Assembly (NCBI RefSeq): GCF_000376105.1
Contig: NZ_AQWM01000012.1
Span: forward strand, 47,202 to 111,201
Direction: 5' to 3'
Length of the DNA: 64,000 nucleotides
Source of the DNA: Asticcacaulis benevestitus DSM 16100 = ATCC BAA-896
Lineage (GTDB): Bacteria; Pseudomonadota; Alphaproteobacteria; Caulobacterales; Caulobacteraceae
In this document: positions 1-8,548 of the stretch, in pieces
Layout of the letters: the number at the start of each line of letters is the position of its first letter
How positions within the stretch are numbered: the stretch's first letter is position 1
Notes under the pieces: generated by a model
Told to the model about the DNA's origin: nothing
The model's database searches: none
What the model saw: only the letters and a program-made list of their open reading frames with translations
Translations under genes and position numbers: made by a program

Positions 1-466
1 ACTTTTCGATCATGAAAGCGCTGAAAATGTCAGAATTGAAGGCGCCCAGAGGGGTGGACGAATCGTCGCTCAGGGAAGGCGGATCCGCAAAGGCCTGACC
101 ATTCAGGGTCGTGCGGGCATACGAGCCTGGCATGCCGCGCAGGTTGATCGTGGCGTTGCGACCTTCGGCTTCGCGGTTGATCTGGACGCCCGGAATGCGT
201 TGCAGAGCTTCGCCGACGTTCAGGTCGGGGAAACGGCCGAGGCCATCCGAGGAAATGCCGTCAGTGATTTCGATGTTGTTCTTCTTGGAACGCACGGCAT
301 CAGCGTAGCTCTTCTTGAAGCCGGTAACGACGACTTCTGTAGCTGCGGAAGTATCGGCTGGTGCAGCGTCCTGAGCGAAGGCGATTCCCGCTGTGCCGCT
401 CATGAGTATGGTGGCGCAAAGCAAGACTTTTTTAAGCTCGCGGCGCCCGTTTATAGGCATCGTCAT
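1..466 (-). CDS. TonB-dependent receptor, N-terminal part (runs off the window)
   Basis: Reading the minus strand from ATG 466 gives a signal peptide ending near AFAQ. A TonB-box-like TEVVVTGF stretch follows, then the start of a plug domain with LQRIPGVQINREAEGR and LRGMPGSYARTTLNG. This plug type is common in the carbohydrate receptors of Xanthomonas and Caulobacter. The protein would sit in the outer membrane and import an oligosaccharide released by the neighbouring glycosidases. The start is supported by GAGGAG about 8 bases upstream. The barrel lies outside the window, so the substrate and the 3' end cannot be judged. It is transcribed away from the GntR gene and shares its upstream region, including an ATTGG-N4-CCAAT palindrome. 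Confidence 0.85.
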   Translation of the reverse strand, partial: MTMPINGRRELKKVLLCATILMSGTAGIAFAQDAAPADTSAATEVVVTGFKKSYADAVRSKKNNIEITDGISSDGLGRFPDLNVGEALQRIPGVQINREAEGRNATINLRGMPGSYARTTLNGQAFADPPSLSDDSSTPLGAFNSDIFSAFMIEK

Positions 467-583
467 TATAGTTTCTCCTCTGATACCTCCGGCAGACTGA
501 GCTGCTGGGGCCATGTCTTTCCCACTTATATCGACGTGGAACCTGTTTATTGAGCGCTTGACCTATTCGGCACTGAGAGTTTG

Positions 584-597
584 ATTGGCCAACCAAT
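584..597. promoter_or_regulatory. Predicted GntR operator ATTGGCCAACCAAT
   Basis: Perfect 5-4-5 palindrome located 118 bases upstream of the receptor start. The same half-sites recur at 2162, 11111, 11237 and 14807. FCD-type GntR proteins such as UxuR and ExuR are known to bind TTGG/CCAA palindromes of this kind. Assignment to the regulator at 1314 is inference. Confidence 0.6.
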
Positions 598-1148
598 TAC
601 CTCAAAAAAAAGACACCATTGTTTTGGTGCGTTAAATCCATCTTTAAGAGCAACCTACACTGTCTTTTTACAGTTTAAAGTTATTCTCAAGCAGGGTTTG
701 TTGAATGAATTCTTAAGGCCCCTGACACAATTCTAGCAGATACCGCGTCTCTAGTTAAGAAAGCTTGATCGCAAAGTTGCGGATTGCGGCCAAATTTTGC
801 TCAACTGTGGCCACACTATGAAACCTTGCTGAAGGAAGTCAACGGGAATCGGACAGTTTTGTGATGTTTCCATTTCATATCAGTTGCAAGGGTTTTTCGC
901 GCGTCAGGCTTTTTGCGTGGGTGAAACTAAAAGTCATATAAAAAACCCACATTATTTCAACGCACTAATTATCATACAAATTTGTGGCGTGGGGGCGAAG
1001 TGGTAAACCATTCCTGTGGAGGCTGTTGTATTTGAAACACACTTGCCTTGGGCTTCAGGGGCTTGCTGTCCGGCAAACGGACAAGTTTTGACGCGCCCGA
1101 CTCAACACTTAGACGGCAGTTCTTTCTTGTTTTGCCCTAGTATATTTA

Positions 1149-1162
1149 TGTGAGCGCTAACA
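1149..1162. promoter_or_regulatory. LacI-family-like operator TGTGAGCGCTAACA
   Basis: Near-perfect palindrome around an AGCGCT core, the usual centre of LacI/GalR-family operators. It lies about 150 bases upstream of the GntR gene. No LacI-family gene is present in the window, so the regulator would be encoded elsewhere. Confidence 0.4.
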
Positions 1163-1313
1163 AAAGCCCCGCTTGCGTGTCGCCAGGTCAAGCGTTAGTC
1201 TTGAACACTATACTTGTGAGGGCGGGTGCGTGGCGTCGTGGTTATCACCTTGACGGACGACGTATTAATTGTGACCGTATCTGCCCGGGAACAGAGACAG
1301 GAAAACCAACCCT

Positions 1314-2096
1314 ATGGCACCTCATTCACCCGCTCTTTCGGCGCGTGTTGATTCGGACAAGGACGTTCGCGCTTACCGCACGGTAGGCGAATCGCTGCTT
1401 GAGCGTATTCGGAACGGAGAGTTCCGCATGCTGGGCAAGCTGCCCACCGAACGTGAATTGGCCGAGATGTATAATGTCGGACGGGCCGTGGTGCGCGATG
1501 CGCTGGTCATGCTGGAGGTCAAGGGGCTTATTCAGTCGCGCCAGGGCTCGGGTATCTACATAACGCGTCGCGCTTATGAATTGGACGCAAGTGACGCGGA
1601 TGAAGCGGTCAAGGAGCGTCCCTTTGACACGTTACCGCCGTCCGGCCCGGCCGAATTTTTGCAATCGCAGCAGTGGTTTGAAAGTCATTTGTCGCGGTTG
1701 GCCGCCCTTTCGGCGACGGAAGACGACTTAATCGAGCTGGAACGTTTAAGCGAGGAATGCCGCGTCGCGCCGCACGCCGGCTCGCGCGCCTATACCGAAA
1801 TGCGCTTCCACCTGAGCATAGCCCGCGCCACCCAAAATCCCGAACTGATCAGCCTTGCCCACCATCTTTGGCAACGGCGCGACAACAGCCCGCTGTGGCA
1901 CAATTTCTATGCACCGGCGACGGAGCTTAAGAGTGACCGCTGGACCGCCGCACGTGAAAAGCTTGTGGCCGCGCTCAGGCGTCACGATGGCGACGCCGCC
2001 TTTGTCGCCATGTGGCAGTATGTTGACGAGATCAAAGACTTTCTGACCGAGGCCAACGCCATCCCGCCGGAAATCGCTGAGTCGGTGCGGTCTTGA
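1314..2096 (+). CDS. GntR/FadR-family transcriptional regulator
   Basis: A 260-residue protein with an N-terminal winged helix-turn-helix (about 20-80). The motifs LPTERELAEMYNVGRAVVRDAL and GLIQSRQGSGIYI are typical of GntR proteins. A helical FCD ligand-binding domain follows (about 110-245), with the conserved stretch MRFHLSIARATQNPEL. FCD regulators usually sense sugar acids or related metabolites and repress in the absence of ligand. The gene lies between the truncated TonB receptor and GH89, and the repeated ATTGG-N4-CCAAT palindromes suggest it controls the whole first glycan locus, itself included. AGGA about 10 bases upstream gives modest support for the ATG. Ligand unknown. Confidence 0.85.
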   Translation: MAPHSPALSARVDSDKDVRAYRTVGESLLERIRNGEFRMLGKLPTERELAEMYNVGRAVVRDALVMLEVKGLIQSRQGSGIYITRRAYELDASDADEAVKERPFDTLPPSGPAEFLQSQQWFESHLSRLAALSATEDDLIELERLSEECRVAPHAGSRAYTEMRFHLSIARATQNPELISLAHHLWQRRDNSPLWHNFYAPATELKSDRWTAAREKLVAALRRHDGDAAFVAMWQYVDEIKDFLTEANAIPPEIAESVRS

Positions 2097-2120
2097 GCGT
2101 ACAATTGACGGCAGCCGGAA

Positions 2121-2175
2121 ATTGACAGGCCAATTTTAGTTGATATAGTCAAGATCGCGTAATTGGTATGCCAAT
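2121..2175. promoter_or_regulatory. Two predicted GntR operators upstream of GH89
   Basis: A perfect ATTGGTATGCCAAT lies at 2162-2175. A one-mismatch copy, ATTGACAGGCCAAT, lies at 2121-2134. Both are in the gap between the regulator and the GH89 operon, which fits control of that operon by the upstream regulator. Confidence 0.6.
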
Positions 2176-2294
2176 ACGTCATCTTTAAAAGGATCCACAG
2201 AGTGCGGATGTGGATTGTCAGAACAAACATGCGTGTTAATTCAAGGTGGACTCTTGAGCGAGCTTTCATCTTTTATTGAACGGGGAGTCCCATC

Positions 2295-4586
2295 TTGCCG
2301 CACCTTAATCGCCGTCACATTCTTGTATCCGGTCTCTCGCTGGCAGCTGTCGGCATGGCCGCGGGCGCCGCGGGGGCTACAGAGACCACACCGGCCAGCG
2401 CCGGCGTTCTGAAGCGCCTGATCGGTTCGCGCGCGAAATCCATCACCTTCAAACTGACGCCGTCTGGGTCCGCAAAGCCGTGGTATGCGGTCTCGGCGCA
2501 CGGCGGAAAACTGACCGTCGAAGGCTCTGACCCGGTGGCCCTGACCAAGGGCGCCTACAGCTATCTTAAATCCACCGGCGCAGCGCAAGTAAGCTGGGAA
2601 GGTGATCGCGTCGACCTGCCGTGGCGTCTGCCCGATGCCGCCCTGACGCGCACCGAAACGCCTTTCCGCCATCGCGCCTATATGAACACCTGCACCTTTG
2701 GCTACACAACGCCGTGGTGGACCTGGTCGCGCTGGGAGCGCGAAATCGACTGGATGGCGCTGCACGGCATCGATATGCCGCTGGCCATGGAAGGTCAGGA
2801 ATATGTCTGGCAGGCGCTGTGGCGCGAAAATGGCCTGAGCGACGCCGAACTGGCCGCCTATTTCTCAGGACCGGCCTTCACGCCGTGGCAGCGCATGGGC
2901 AATATCGAGGGCTATGATGCGCCGGTGCCGCAGGCCTGGATCCGCAAGAAGCAGGTTCTGCAAAAGCAGATCCTGGGGCGGATGCGTGAGCTGGGCATGA
3001 CGCCGATCCTGCCGGCGTTTGGCGGCTATGTACCGAAAGCCTTCGCTGAAAAGCACCCCGAGGCCCGAATCTACAAGATGCGTGCCTGGGAAGGCTTCCA
3101 CGAAACCTACTGGCTCGATCCGGCCGATCCTTTGTTTGCCAAGCTGGCCGGTCGTTTCATCGCGCTCTATACCGAAACCTATGGCGAGGGGCAGTATTAC
3201 CTGGCTGACTCGTTCAACGAGATGCTGCCGCCGATCGCCGCCGATGGTTCCGACGCCGCCAAGGCGATCTATGGCGATGCCACCGCCAACACCAAGGCCG
3301 TAGCCGAGGTCGATCCGGCGGTGAAGGCCAAGCGTCTGGCCGCCTATGGTGAGGCAATTTACGATTCGATCCGCCAGGCGCGCCCCGACGCCGTCTGGGT
3401 CATGCAGGGCTGGCTGTTCGGCGCCGACAAGGAATTCTGGTCGAGCGACGCCATCGGTGCCTTCCTGAGCCTGGTGCCGGACGACAAGCTGATGGTGCTT
3501 GATATCGGCAATGACCGCTATCCCGATGTCTGGACCCGCGCCGACGCCTTCAAGGGCAAGACCTGGATCTATGGGTATGTCCATAATTACGGGGGTTCGA
3601 ACCCGGTCTATGGCGATCTCGACTTCTATCGCAGCGACCTCAAGGCGATCACCACGAGCGACAAAACGGGTAACCTGGCCGGCTTCGGGGTCTTCCCCGA
3701 GGGCCTCCACAACAACAGCGTCGTCTACGAATATCTCTACGATCTGGCGTGGGGCGATGTGCCGGTGGCGGATTGGCTTCAGACCTATACGCGCGCCCGT
3801 TATGGCCACACCTCGCCGGCCCTGATGCAGGCGTGGAACGATCTGCAAAAGGCGGTCTACCAGACGCGCTACTGGACGCCGCGCTGGTGGAAAAGCCGCG
3901 CCGGCGCCTATCTCTTCTTTAAGCGTCCGACGATCGAGGGCGCCGATTTCCCGGCTCTGCCCGGCGACTGGACTTTGCTGAAACTGGCGCTCACGGAGTT
4001 CCTGGCGCTCGGCAAGAGCTACGGTCATTCGCCGCTGTTCTGCAACGATGTGATCGACGCCACGCGCCATCTTGTCAGTGGTGACATGGATCGCCTGGTT
4101 CAGGTGGCCATTAAGGCCTATCAGGCCGGCGATCTTCAGGCGGGTGACAAGGCCGTGGCGGATCTGAGCGATCTCGCCATCCGGCTTGACGCCTTGCTCG
4201 GATATCAGCAGGAAACCTTGAGTAGCTGGATCGACGACGCCCGCGCCTATGGCGATACGCCGGCGGAATCGGCCTATTATGTCGAGAACGCCAAGGCGCA
4301 GGTGTCGGTCTGGGGCGGCAAGGGCAATCTCAACGACTATGCCTCGAAGGCCTGGCAAGGCATGTACAAGAGCTTCTATCTGCCGCGCTGGCTGAAGCTG
4401 TTCAGCGCCCTGCGTGCCGGCGGTTTCGATCAGGCGGCCTTCACCGTCAGCATCACGAAGTGGGAGCATGACTGGGTGAACGACGCTCAGGTCTATACCC
4501 GCAGTAAGCCATCCGATCCGATCGCTGCGGCGCGCGTCTTGCTTGGCCGCCTGGAAGGGCTTGAAAGTCTGGAAGGTAAGGCATGA
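2295..4586 (+). CDS. GH89 alpha-N-acetylglucosaminidase, secreted
   Basis: A 763-residue NAGLU-like enzyme that would release alpha-linked GlcNAc from glycan ends, acting in the periplasm or outside the cell. An N-terminal leader with RRHIL and a hydrophobic stretch ends around residue 28. A small alpha/beta domain (about 35-115) precedes the barrel. The barrel shows WWTWSRWEREIDW (about 141-153), FGGYVPKAF, DSFNEM with likely acid/base Glu309, and FPEGLHNN with likely nucleophile Glu469; a helical C-terminal domain follows. The frame starts at TTG with GGGGAG 8 bases upstream, and no in-frame ATG is nearby. The stop overlaps the next gene by 4 bases, which suggests coupling. Natural targets of the family are mucin-type or heparan-type GlcNAc ends. 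Confidence 0.9.
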   Translation: MPHLNRRHILVSGLSLAAVGMAAGAAGATETTPASAGVLKRLIGSRAKSITFKLTPSGSAKPWYAVSAHGGKLTVEGSDPVALTKGAYSYLKSTGAAQVSWEGDRVDLPWRLPDAALTRTETPFRHRAYMNTCTFGYTTPWWTWSRWEREIDWMALHGIDMPLAMEGQEYVWQALWRENGLSDAELAAYFSGPAFTPWQRMGNIEGYDAPVPQAWIRKKQVLQKQILGRMRELGMTPILPAFGGYVPKAFAEKHPEARIYKMRAWEGFHETYWLDPADPLFAKLAGRFIALYTETYGEGQYYLADSFNEMLPPIAADGSDAAKAIYGDATANTKAVAEVDPAVKAKRLAAYGEAIYDSIRQARPDAVWVMQGWLFGADKEFWSSDAIGAFLSLVPDDKLMVLDIGNDRYPDVWTRADAFKGKTWIYGYVHNYGGSNPVYGDLDFYRSDLKAITTSDKTGNLAGFGVFPEGLHNNSVVYEYLYDLAWGDVPVADWLQTYTRARYGHTSPALMQAWNDLQKAVYQTRYWTPRWWKSRAGAYLFFKRPTIEGADFPALPGDWTLLKLALTEFLALGKSYGHSPLFCNDVIDATRHLVSGDMDRLVQVAIKAYQAGDLQAGDKAVADLSDLAIRLDALLGYQQETLSSWIDDARAYGDTPAESAYYVENAKAQVSVWGGKGNLNDYASKAWQGMYKSFYLPRWLKLFSALRAGGFDQAAFTVSITKWEHDWVNDAQVYTRSKPSDPIAAARVLLGRLEGLESLEGKA

Positions 4587-5695
4587 AACCGGCGCGCTTC
4601 AAATCACTCGATGTTTTTCGTGGCCTGACCGTATGTGTCATGATCATTGTCAACACGGCCGGCGCCGGGGCGGAGCCTTTCGCCACCCTGCAACACGCTA
4701 AATGGTTTGGCTTCACCCTGGCCGACGCGGTCTTCCCGTCGTTCCTGTTTGCGGTCGGCAACGCCATGAGCTTCGCGATGAAGCCCGGTGTTTCCAATAA
4801 AGACTACTTGCTGAAGGTGCTGAAACGCACCGTGCTGATCTTCCTGCTCGGCTATTTAATGTACTGGTATCCCTTCGTTCATCAGCAGGTCGATGGCACC
4901 TGGGCGCTCAATCCGATCGGTGAAACGCGCATTATGGGCGTGCTGCAACGCATCGCCCTGTGCTTCGGCATCGCCGCCGTGGTCTGCCGCTATCTGCCGG
5001 TCAAATACCTGATTTTCCTCTGCGTGATCCTGCTGGTCGGCTACTGGTCGATCCTGATGGCCTTTGGCCTGCCGGGACAGCAGTTGACCCCGCTTGGCAA
5101 TGCCGGCGCCCTGTTCGATCAGGCGGTGATAGGCATCCAGCACATGTATAAAAAGGGGCACGGCTACGATCCGGAGGGCTTGCTCAGCACCCTGCCGGCC
5201 ATCGTCAATGTGATCGCGGGCTATCTCGCTGGTCTCTACATCATGCGTACAGGCGACAAGCCCAAGCTGGTGCGTAACCTCTTGATCGGCGGTGCACTCA
5301 TCGTTGCGGCCGGCCTGCTGTGGAGCCTTGGCTTCCCATTGGCCAAACGCCTGTGGACCAGCCCGTTCGTGCTCCTGACCGTGGGCATCGACCTGTTGAT
5401 CCTTGGCGTCCTGATCACCTATGTCGAGATCGCCGGCCAGACGCGCGGTACGAAGTTCTTCGAGATCTTCGGTAAGAACCCACTCGTCATCTACCTGTTC
5501 TCCGAGCTTCTTGTCACCACGATGCAACTGATCAAGATCAATGAAGAAGGGCTTTATGACTGGATCGGCATCCATCTCTTCCAGGCGGTGCTGCCCGGCG
5601 CCATCGGTTCCTTGGTCTGCGCCATCACCTATATGCTGGTATGCTGGCTACTCGGCTTTGCCATGGACAAGAAGAATATCATCATCAAACTCTAA
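4583..5695 (+). CDS. nagX: NagX/HGSNAT-like membrane acyltransferase family protein
   Basis: A 370-residue polytopic membrane protein (about ten hydrophobic helices) with the opening motif SLDVFRGL. The segment LQHAKWFGFTLADAVFP matches the catalytic-histidine region of human heparan-alpha-glucosaminide N-acetyltransferase; the histidine is His38 here. Human HGSNAT acetylates terminal alpha-glucosamine so that NAGLU, a GH89 enzyme, can remove it. Here the gene is translationally coupled to GH89 (ATGA overlap) and is followed by an amino-sugar kinase. Bacterial relatives called NagX sit in GlcNAc-use loci and have also been proposed as transporters. Either an acetylation or a transport role for GlcNAc is possible. 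Confidence 0.8.
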   Translation: MKPARFKSLDVFRGLTVCVMIIVNTAGAGAEPFATLQHAKWFGFTLADAVFPSFLFAVGNAMSFAMKPGVSNKDYLLKVLKRTVLIFLLGYLMYWYPFVHQQVDGTWALNPIGETRIMGVLQRIALCFGIAAVVCRYLPVKYLIFLCVILLVGYWSILMAFGLPGQQLTPLGNAGALFDQAVIGIQHMYKKGHGYDPEGLLSTLPAIVNVIAGYLAGLYIMRTGDKPKLVRNLLIGGALIVAAGLLWSLGFPLAKRLWTSPFVLLTVGIDLLILGVLITYVEIAGQTRGTKFFEIFGKNPLVIYLFSELLVTTMQLIKINEEGLYDWIGIHLFQAVLPGAIGSLVCAITYMLVCWLLGFAMDKKNIIIKL

Positions 5696-5827
5696 ACGGC
5701 TTACACTTCACGCGCGTTTCCATATCCACGATCGTTACGGACGATCACACCTGTTCCTTTATCTAAGCTATCATTTCTCACCGGTCGCAAGACCATGACG
5801 ACAGCCTGAACTTCAAAGTTGATACCC

Positions 5828-6736
5828 ATGTCACAGACCCAAAAGCCCCTCTACTATATCGGCATTGACGGCGGAGGCACACGGTGTCGCGCGCGCCTTA
5901 CGACCTATGCCGGCCAGGTTCTGGGCGAGGGCAGCGGTGGTCCGTCCAATATTCGTCTCGGACTGGGCGCGGTCTGGCGCAATATCATGGTGGCGGTGGA
6001 CGAAGCCTTGGTGGCTGCGGGCCTTACCCATGCGGATCTTCAGGACATTCATCTTGGTCTGGGGCTGGCCGGTATCACCTCGCCGACCAGCGCCCAGGTG
6101 ACGATTGATTCCGGACCGGCTTTTGGCGCGATCTACGCTTCGAGTGACGCGCACGCGGCTTGTCTGGGCGCATTCTCCGGCCATGATGGCGCCATTCTGA
6201 TTGCCGGTACAGGCAGTGCGGGCTATATCTTCAGCGACGGGATCGGCCAGTCGATCGGGGGCTGGGGCTTCGAGGTGGGTGATGATGGCTCGGCCGCCGG
6301 ACTGGGGCGTGCGGCGCTGCGTGCGGCCTTGCGCAGTCACGATCAGGTTGCGCCGGTCTCCGACATGACCCGTGAGATCATCGCGGAACTCGGTGGTCAC
6401 ACCGCCGATGTCATTGCCTTTGTCACCACGGCGACACCGAGTGATTTTGGTGCCATGGCGCCAATGATCATGCGCCACGCCATGAACAGAGACGCCGTCG
6501 CCTTACGCCTTGTGCAGGACGTGGCCGACGAAGTGGGGCGCTACATTGCGCGGCTCCATGATCTGGGTGCGTCCAAAATCGCCCTGGTGGGCGGCATGGC
6601 CGAGCCGATCACGCCGTGGCTCAATCCTGCCGCCAGACGCCTGCTGACCGAAGCGGAACAGGACCCGATGGAAGGCGCTATTTTTCTGGCCAAGGGCATC
6701 GGCAACGGCTTTGCCTCGGTGGATATGTCTCAGTAG
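5828..6736 (+). CDS. BadF/BadG-family N-acetylglucosamine/glucosamine kinase
   Basis: A protein of about 302 residues of the ASKHA ATPase fold. The phosphate-1 motif IGIDGGGTRCRARL is at residues 11-24. It is followed by LIAGTGSAGYIF, GGWGFEVGDDGSAAGLGR and a C-terminal ALVGGMAEP adenosine motif. Close families phosphorylate glucosamine or GlcNAc in the cytoplasm, which fits a role downstream of GH89 and NagX. ATG 5828 was chosen over an in-frame TTG at 5819; neither has a strong ribosome site. The 130-base gap after nagX shows no clear terminator, so it is probably in the same operon. Confidence 0.8.
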   Translation: MSQTQKPLYYIGIDGGGTRCRARLTTYAGQVLGEGSGGPSNIRLGLGAVWRNIMVAVDEALVAAGLTHADLQDIHLGLGLAGITSPTSAQVTIDSGPAFGAIYASSDAHAACLGAFSGHDGAILIAGTGSAGYIFSDGIGQSIGGWGFEVGDDGSAAGLGRAALRAALRSHDQVAPVSDMTREIIAELGGHTADVIAFVTTATPSDFGAMAPMIMRHAMNRDAVALRLVQDVADEVGRYIARLHDLGASKIALVGGMAEPITPWLNPAARRLLTEAEQDPMEGAIFLAKGIGNGFASVDMSQ

Positions 6737-6758
6737 GGCTTGTCTGAGACAGATATCG

Positions 6759-6788
6759 GCACGGGCGCTCGTCTTGCGATGCCCGTGC
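6759..6788. terminator. Hairpin between convergent kinase and GH29 genes
   Basis: Arms GCACGGGC (6759-6766) and GCCCGTGC (6781-6788) form an 8-bp GC-rich stem between two converging genes. There is no strong T-run, so termination is plausible but not certain. Confidence 0.45.
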
Positions 6789-6811
6789 GCGATTGACCTT
6801 CTGAAAGCGCT

Positions 6812-8443
6812 CTAGGCGGTCAGTCCTGTGCCCATGATCTTCAGGACGGGCGTGAAAGAGGGCCGGCTGTCGGGTAGCTTGACCGTCAGGCCGCCCAGCC
6901 CCAGTTCGAAATCGAGTGCCTGGCCGTGGCCCAAAAGCTCGACGCGTTCGATCCAGCCTTTGCGCTGAGACTGGCCTGCCGCCATGCAGGTCAGGACGAC
7001 AAAACCGCTGTCAGGCCAGGCCTGCGAGATGGCGTAAAGAACGCCAGCCTTGGTGGTGAAACGTATATCTTCGTGGGTGAAGGGCTTAGCGTCGCCTTCG
7101 TTCATCATGCCTTCTACCGGCTTGAAGGGCCCCTCACCGTAGATGTCCCACGGCCGGGTGGCAAAGATGGCGTCACCGTTGACGCTGAGCCATGACCCCA
7201 CGCCGCCTACGATTTTTTCTTCTTTTTCATCGATCGAGCCGTCGGCGCGTACCGGAATATTGAGCAGCAGGTTGCCGTTTTTCGAGACCACATCGCACAG
7301 GCGCTGAATGACCTGTAGGGCGCTCTTGTAGCCGTCACGTTCATACAGCGGCCGATCGTAATGCCAGTTGCCGATGCAGGTGTCGGTTTGCCAGGGCAGG
7401 GGGCGCAGATGGTCGGAAAAGCCGCGCTCGACGTCCTCCACAATGGCGCGGCGTTGCAGATCGTCGAGCTTCTTGCCATTGACGACGACGTCTAACTTAC
7501 CATGCCAGTCGAGACTGCGATTGTAAAAATAGGCCGTCGCATCTAGGCCGGCCTGTTCCAGCGGCAAGGCGTAATCATCAAAATAAAGCAGGTCGGGCTT
7601 GTAGGTGTCGACCATGTCCTTGGTGCGGGCCAGCCATTTTTTGACAAAATAGGGGTCTTGCGGCGGCACGGTTTCCAGCCACTGACCGGAATGCGCGTCA
7701 TGGTAGGCGTTCATCGCCTTGATCGTATCGAGGCCATCGGGTGGTGTCATATCGCCCTGACGCCCCGTGTAGAGTTCCTGGGGGTCGAGGCCCTCCCACC
7801 ACAAACCCTTGCCGTCTTCCTTCTTCAGGCGATAGGCGTCATAGCGCAGGCCGTGCGCAGCGCCTTCCGGATCGTAACCGTAGGCGGTCTGTCCCCAGTG
7901 CCAGGCGTGAGAGAGGTGGTTCGATAGCCCGAAGCGCAGGCCGTGGTCCCTCGCCGCCTTGGCCCAGCCCGCCATGGTATCACGCTTGGGCCCGACCTTC
8001 GTTATGTTCCAGTCCTGATATTTCGAGTTGAACATATCGAAATTGTCGTGGTGGCCCGCCATGGCGACGAAGTATTTCGCGCCGGCCTTCTTATAGAGCC
8101 CAACCAGATGATCAGGGTCCCAGGCGTCAATTTTCCAATTCCTGAGAAATTCCATGAACCCGAACTGCGCCGGATGGCCGTAGGTCTTGACATGGTGATC
8201 GTAGGCTTTGTCGCCTTGCATATACATGCTGCGGGCATACCAGTCGCCGAATTCCGGGATGCACTGAGGCCCCCAGTGCGCCCAAAAGCCAAGCTTGGCG
8301 TCACGGAACCACTCCGGCGTTTGATAGCCGGAGGCGAGGGTTTGCCAACTGGCCGCCAATCGCTGGGGCTTGGCCTGGCTATGGGGCGCCATGAAACCAC
8401 TCGCTGTCGCTGCCGCGATAATCGATCGTCTTGAAACGCGCAT
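6812..8443 (-). CDS. GH29 alpha-L-fucosidase, secreted
   Basis: A 543-residue enzyme expected to remove alpha-L-fucose from glycan branches. A leader with SRRS and a hydrophobic run (about 1-22) indicates export. The catalytic barrel shows WFRDAKLGFWAHWGP, GAKYFVAMAGHHDNFDMF and RFGLSNHLSHAWHWG. The typical strand PDLLYFDDY places the likely nucleophile at Asp289. ATG 8443 is preferred over an upstream ATG at 8473 because GGAGG lies 6 bases before it. A beta-sandwich tail follows. The gene is divergently arranged with its neighbours and lies head-to-tail with GH2 on the minus strand. Released L-fucose could feed the pathway encoded at 40-54 kb. Confidence 0.88.
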   Translation of the reverse strand: MRVSRRSIIAAATASGFMAPHSQAKPQRLAASWQTLASGYQTPEWFRDAKLGFWAHWGPQCIPEFGDWYARSMYMQGDKAYDHHVKTYGHPAQFGFMEFLRNWKIDAWDPDHLVGLYKKAGAKYFVAMAGHHDNFDMFNSKYQDWNITKVGPKRDTMAGWAKAARDHGLRFGLSNHLSHAWHWGQTAYGYDPEGAAHGLRYDAYRLKKEDGKGLWWEGLDPQELYTGRQGDMTPPDGLDTIKAMNAYHDAHSGQWLETVPPQDPYFVKKWLARTKDMVDTYKPDLLYFDDYALPLEQAGLDATAYFYNRSLDWHGKLDVVVNGKKLDDLQRRAIVEDVERGFSDHLRPLPWQTDTCIGNWHYDRPLYERDGYKSALQVIQRLCDVVSKNGNLLLNIPVRADGSIDEKEEKIVGGVGSWLSVNGDAIFATRPWDIYGEGPFKPVEGMMNEGDAKPFTHEDIRFTTKAGVLYAISQAWPDSGFVVLTCMAAGQSQRKGWIERVELLGHGQALDFELGLGGLTVKLPDSRPSFTPVLKIMGTGLTA

Positions 8444-8482
8444 CCTTAGCCTCCGCACTTTGGGTCGGCGCATCTAATGATC

Positions 8483-8518
8483 ATCAACCAATTTTGTAAA
8501 CGTTCTAATTTGGTTGAT
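8483..8518. promoter_or_regulatory. Inverted repeat upstream of GH29
   Basis: Arms ATCAACCAA (8483-8491) and TTGGTTGAT (8510-8518) flank an 18-base AT-rich centre just upstream of the GH29 start. The arms contain the TTGG/CCAA cores of the GntR sites but with different geometry. This could be an operator variant or two half-sites. Confidence 0.35.
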
Positions 8519-8548
8519 CACAATAAAGTATGACAATTTAAAATTATG

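Larger units (their letters stand above)
467..1313. other. Long intergenic region between receptor and GntR gene
   Basis: This stretch of about 850 bases is AT-rich and holds no convincing gene; small ORFs in it lack recognisable content. It carries one perfect ATTGG-N4-CCAAT palindrome near the receptor side and one LacI-type palindrome near the regulator side. It is probably the divergent control region. Confidence 0.6.

Noticed and set aside
2865..4469. 534-codon open frame opposite GH89
   Set aside because: Shadow of a GC-rich real gene; the sequence is low-complexity R/G/A/I-rich without family motifs, while the plus frame has full GH89 motifs.
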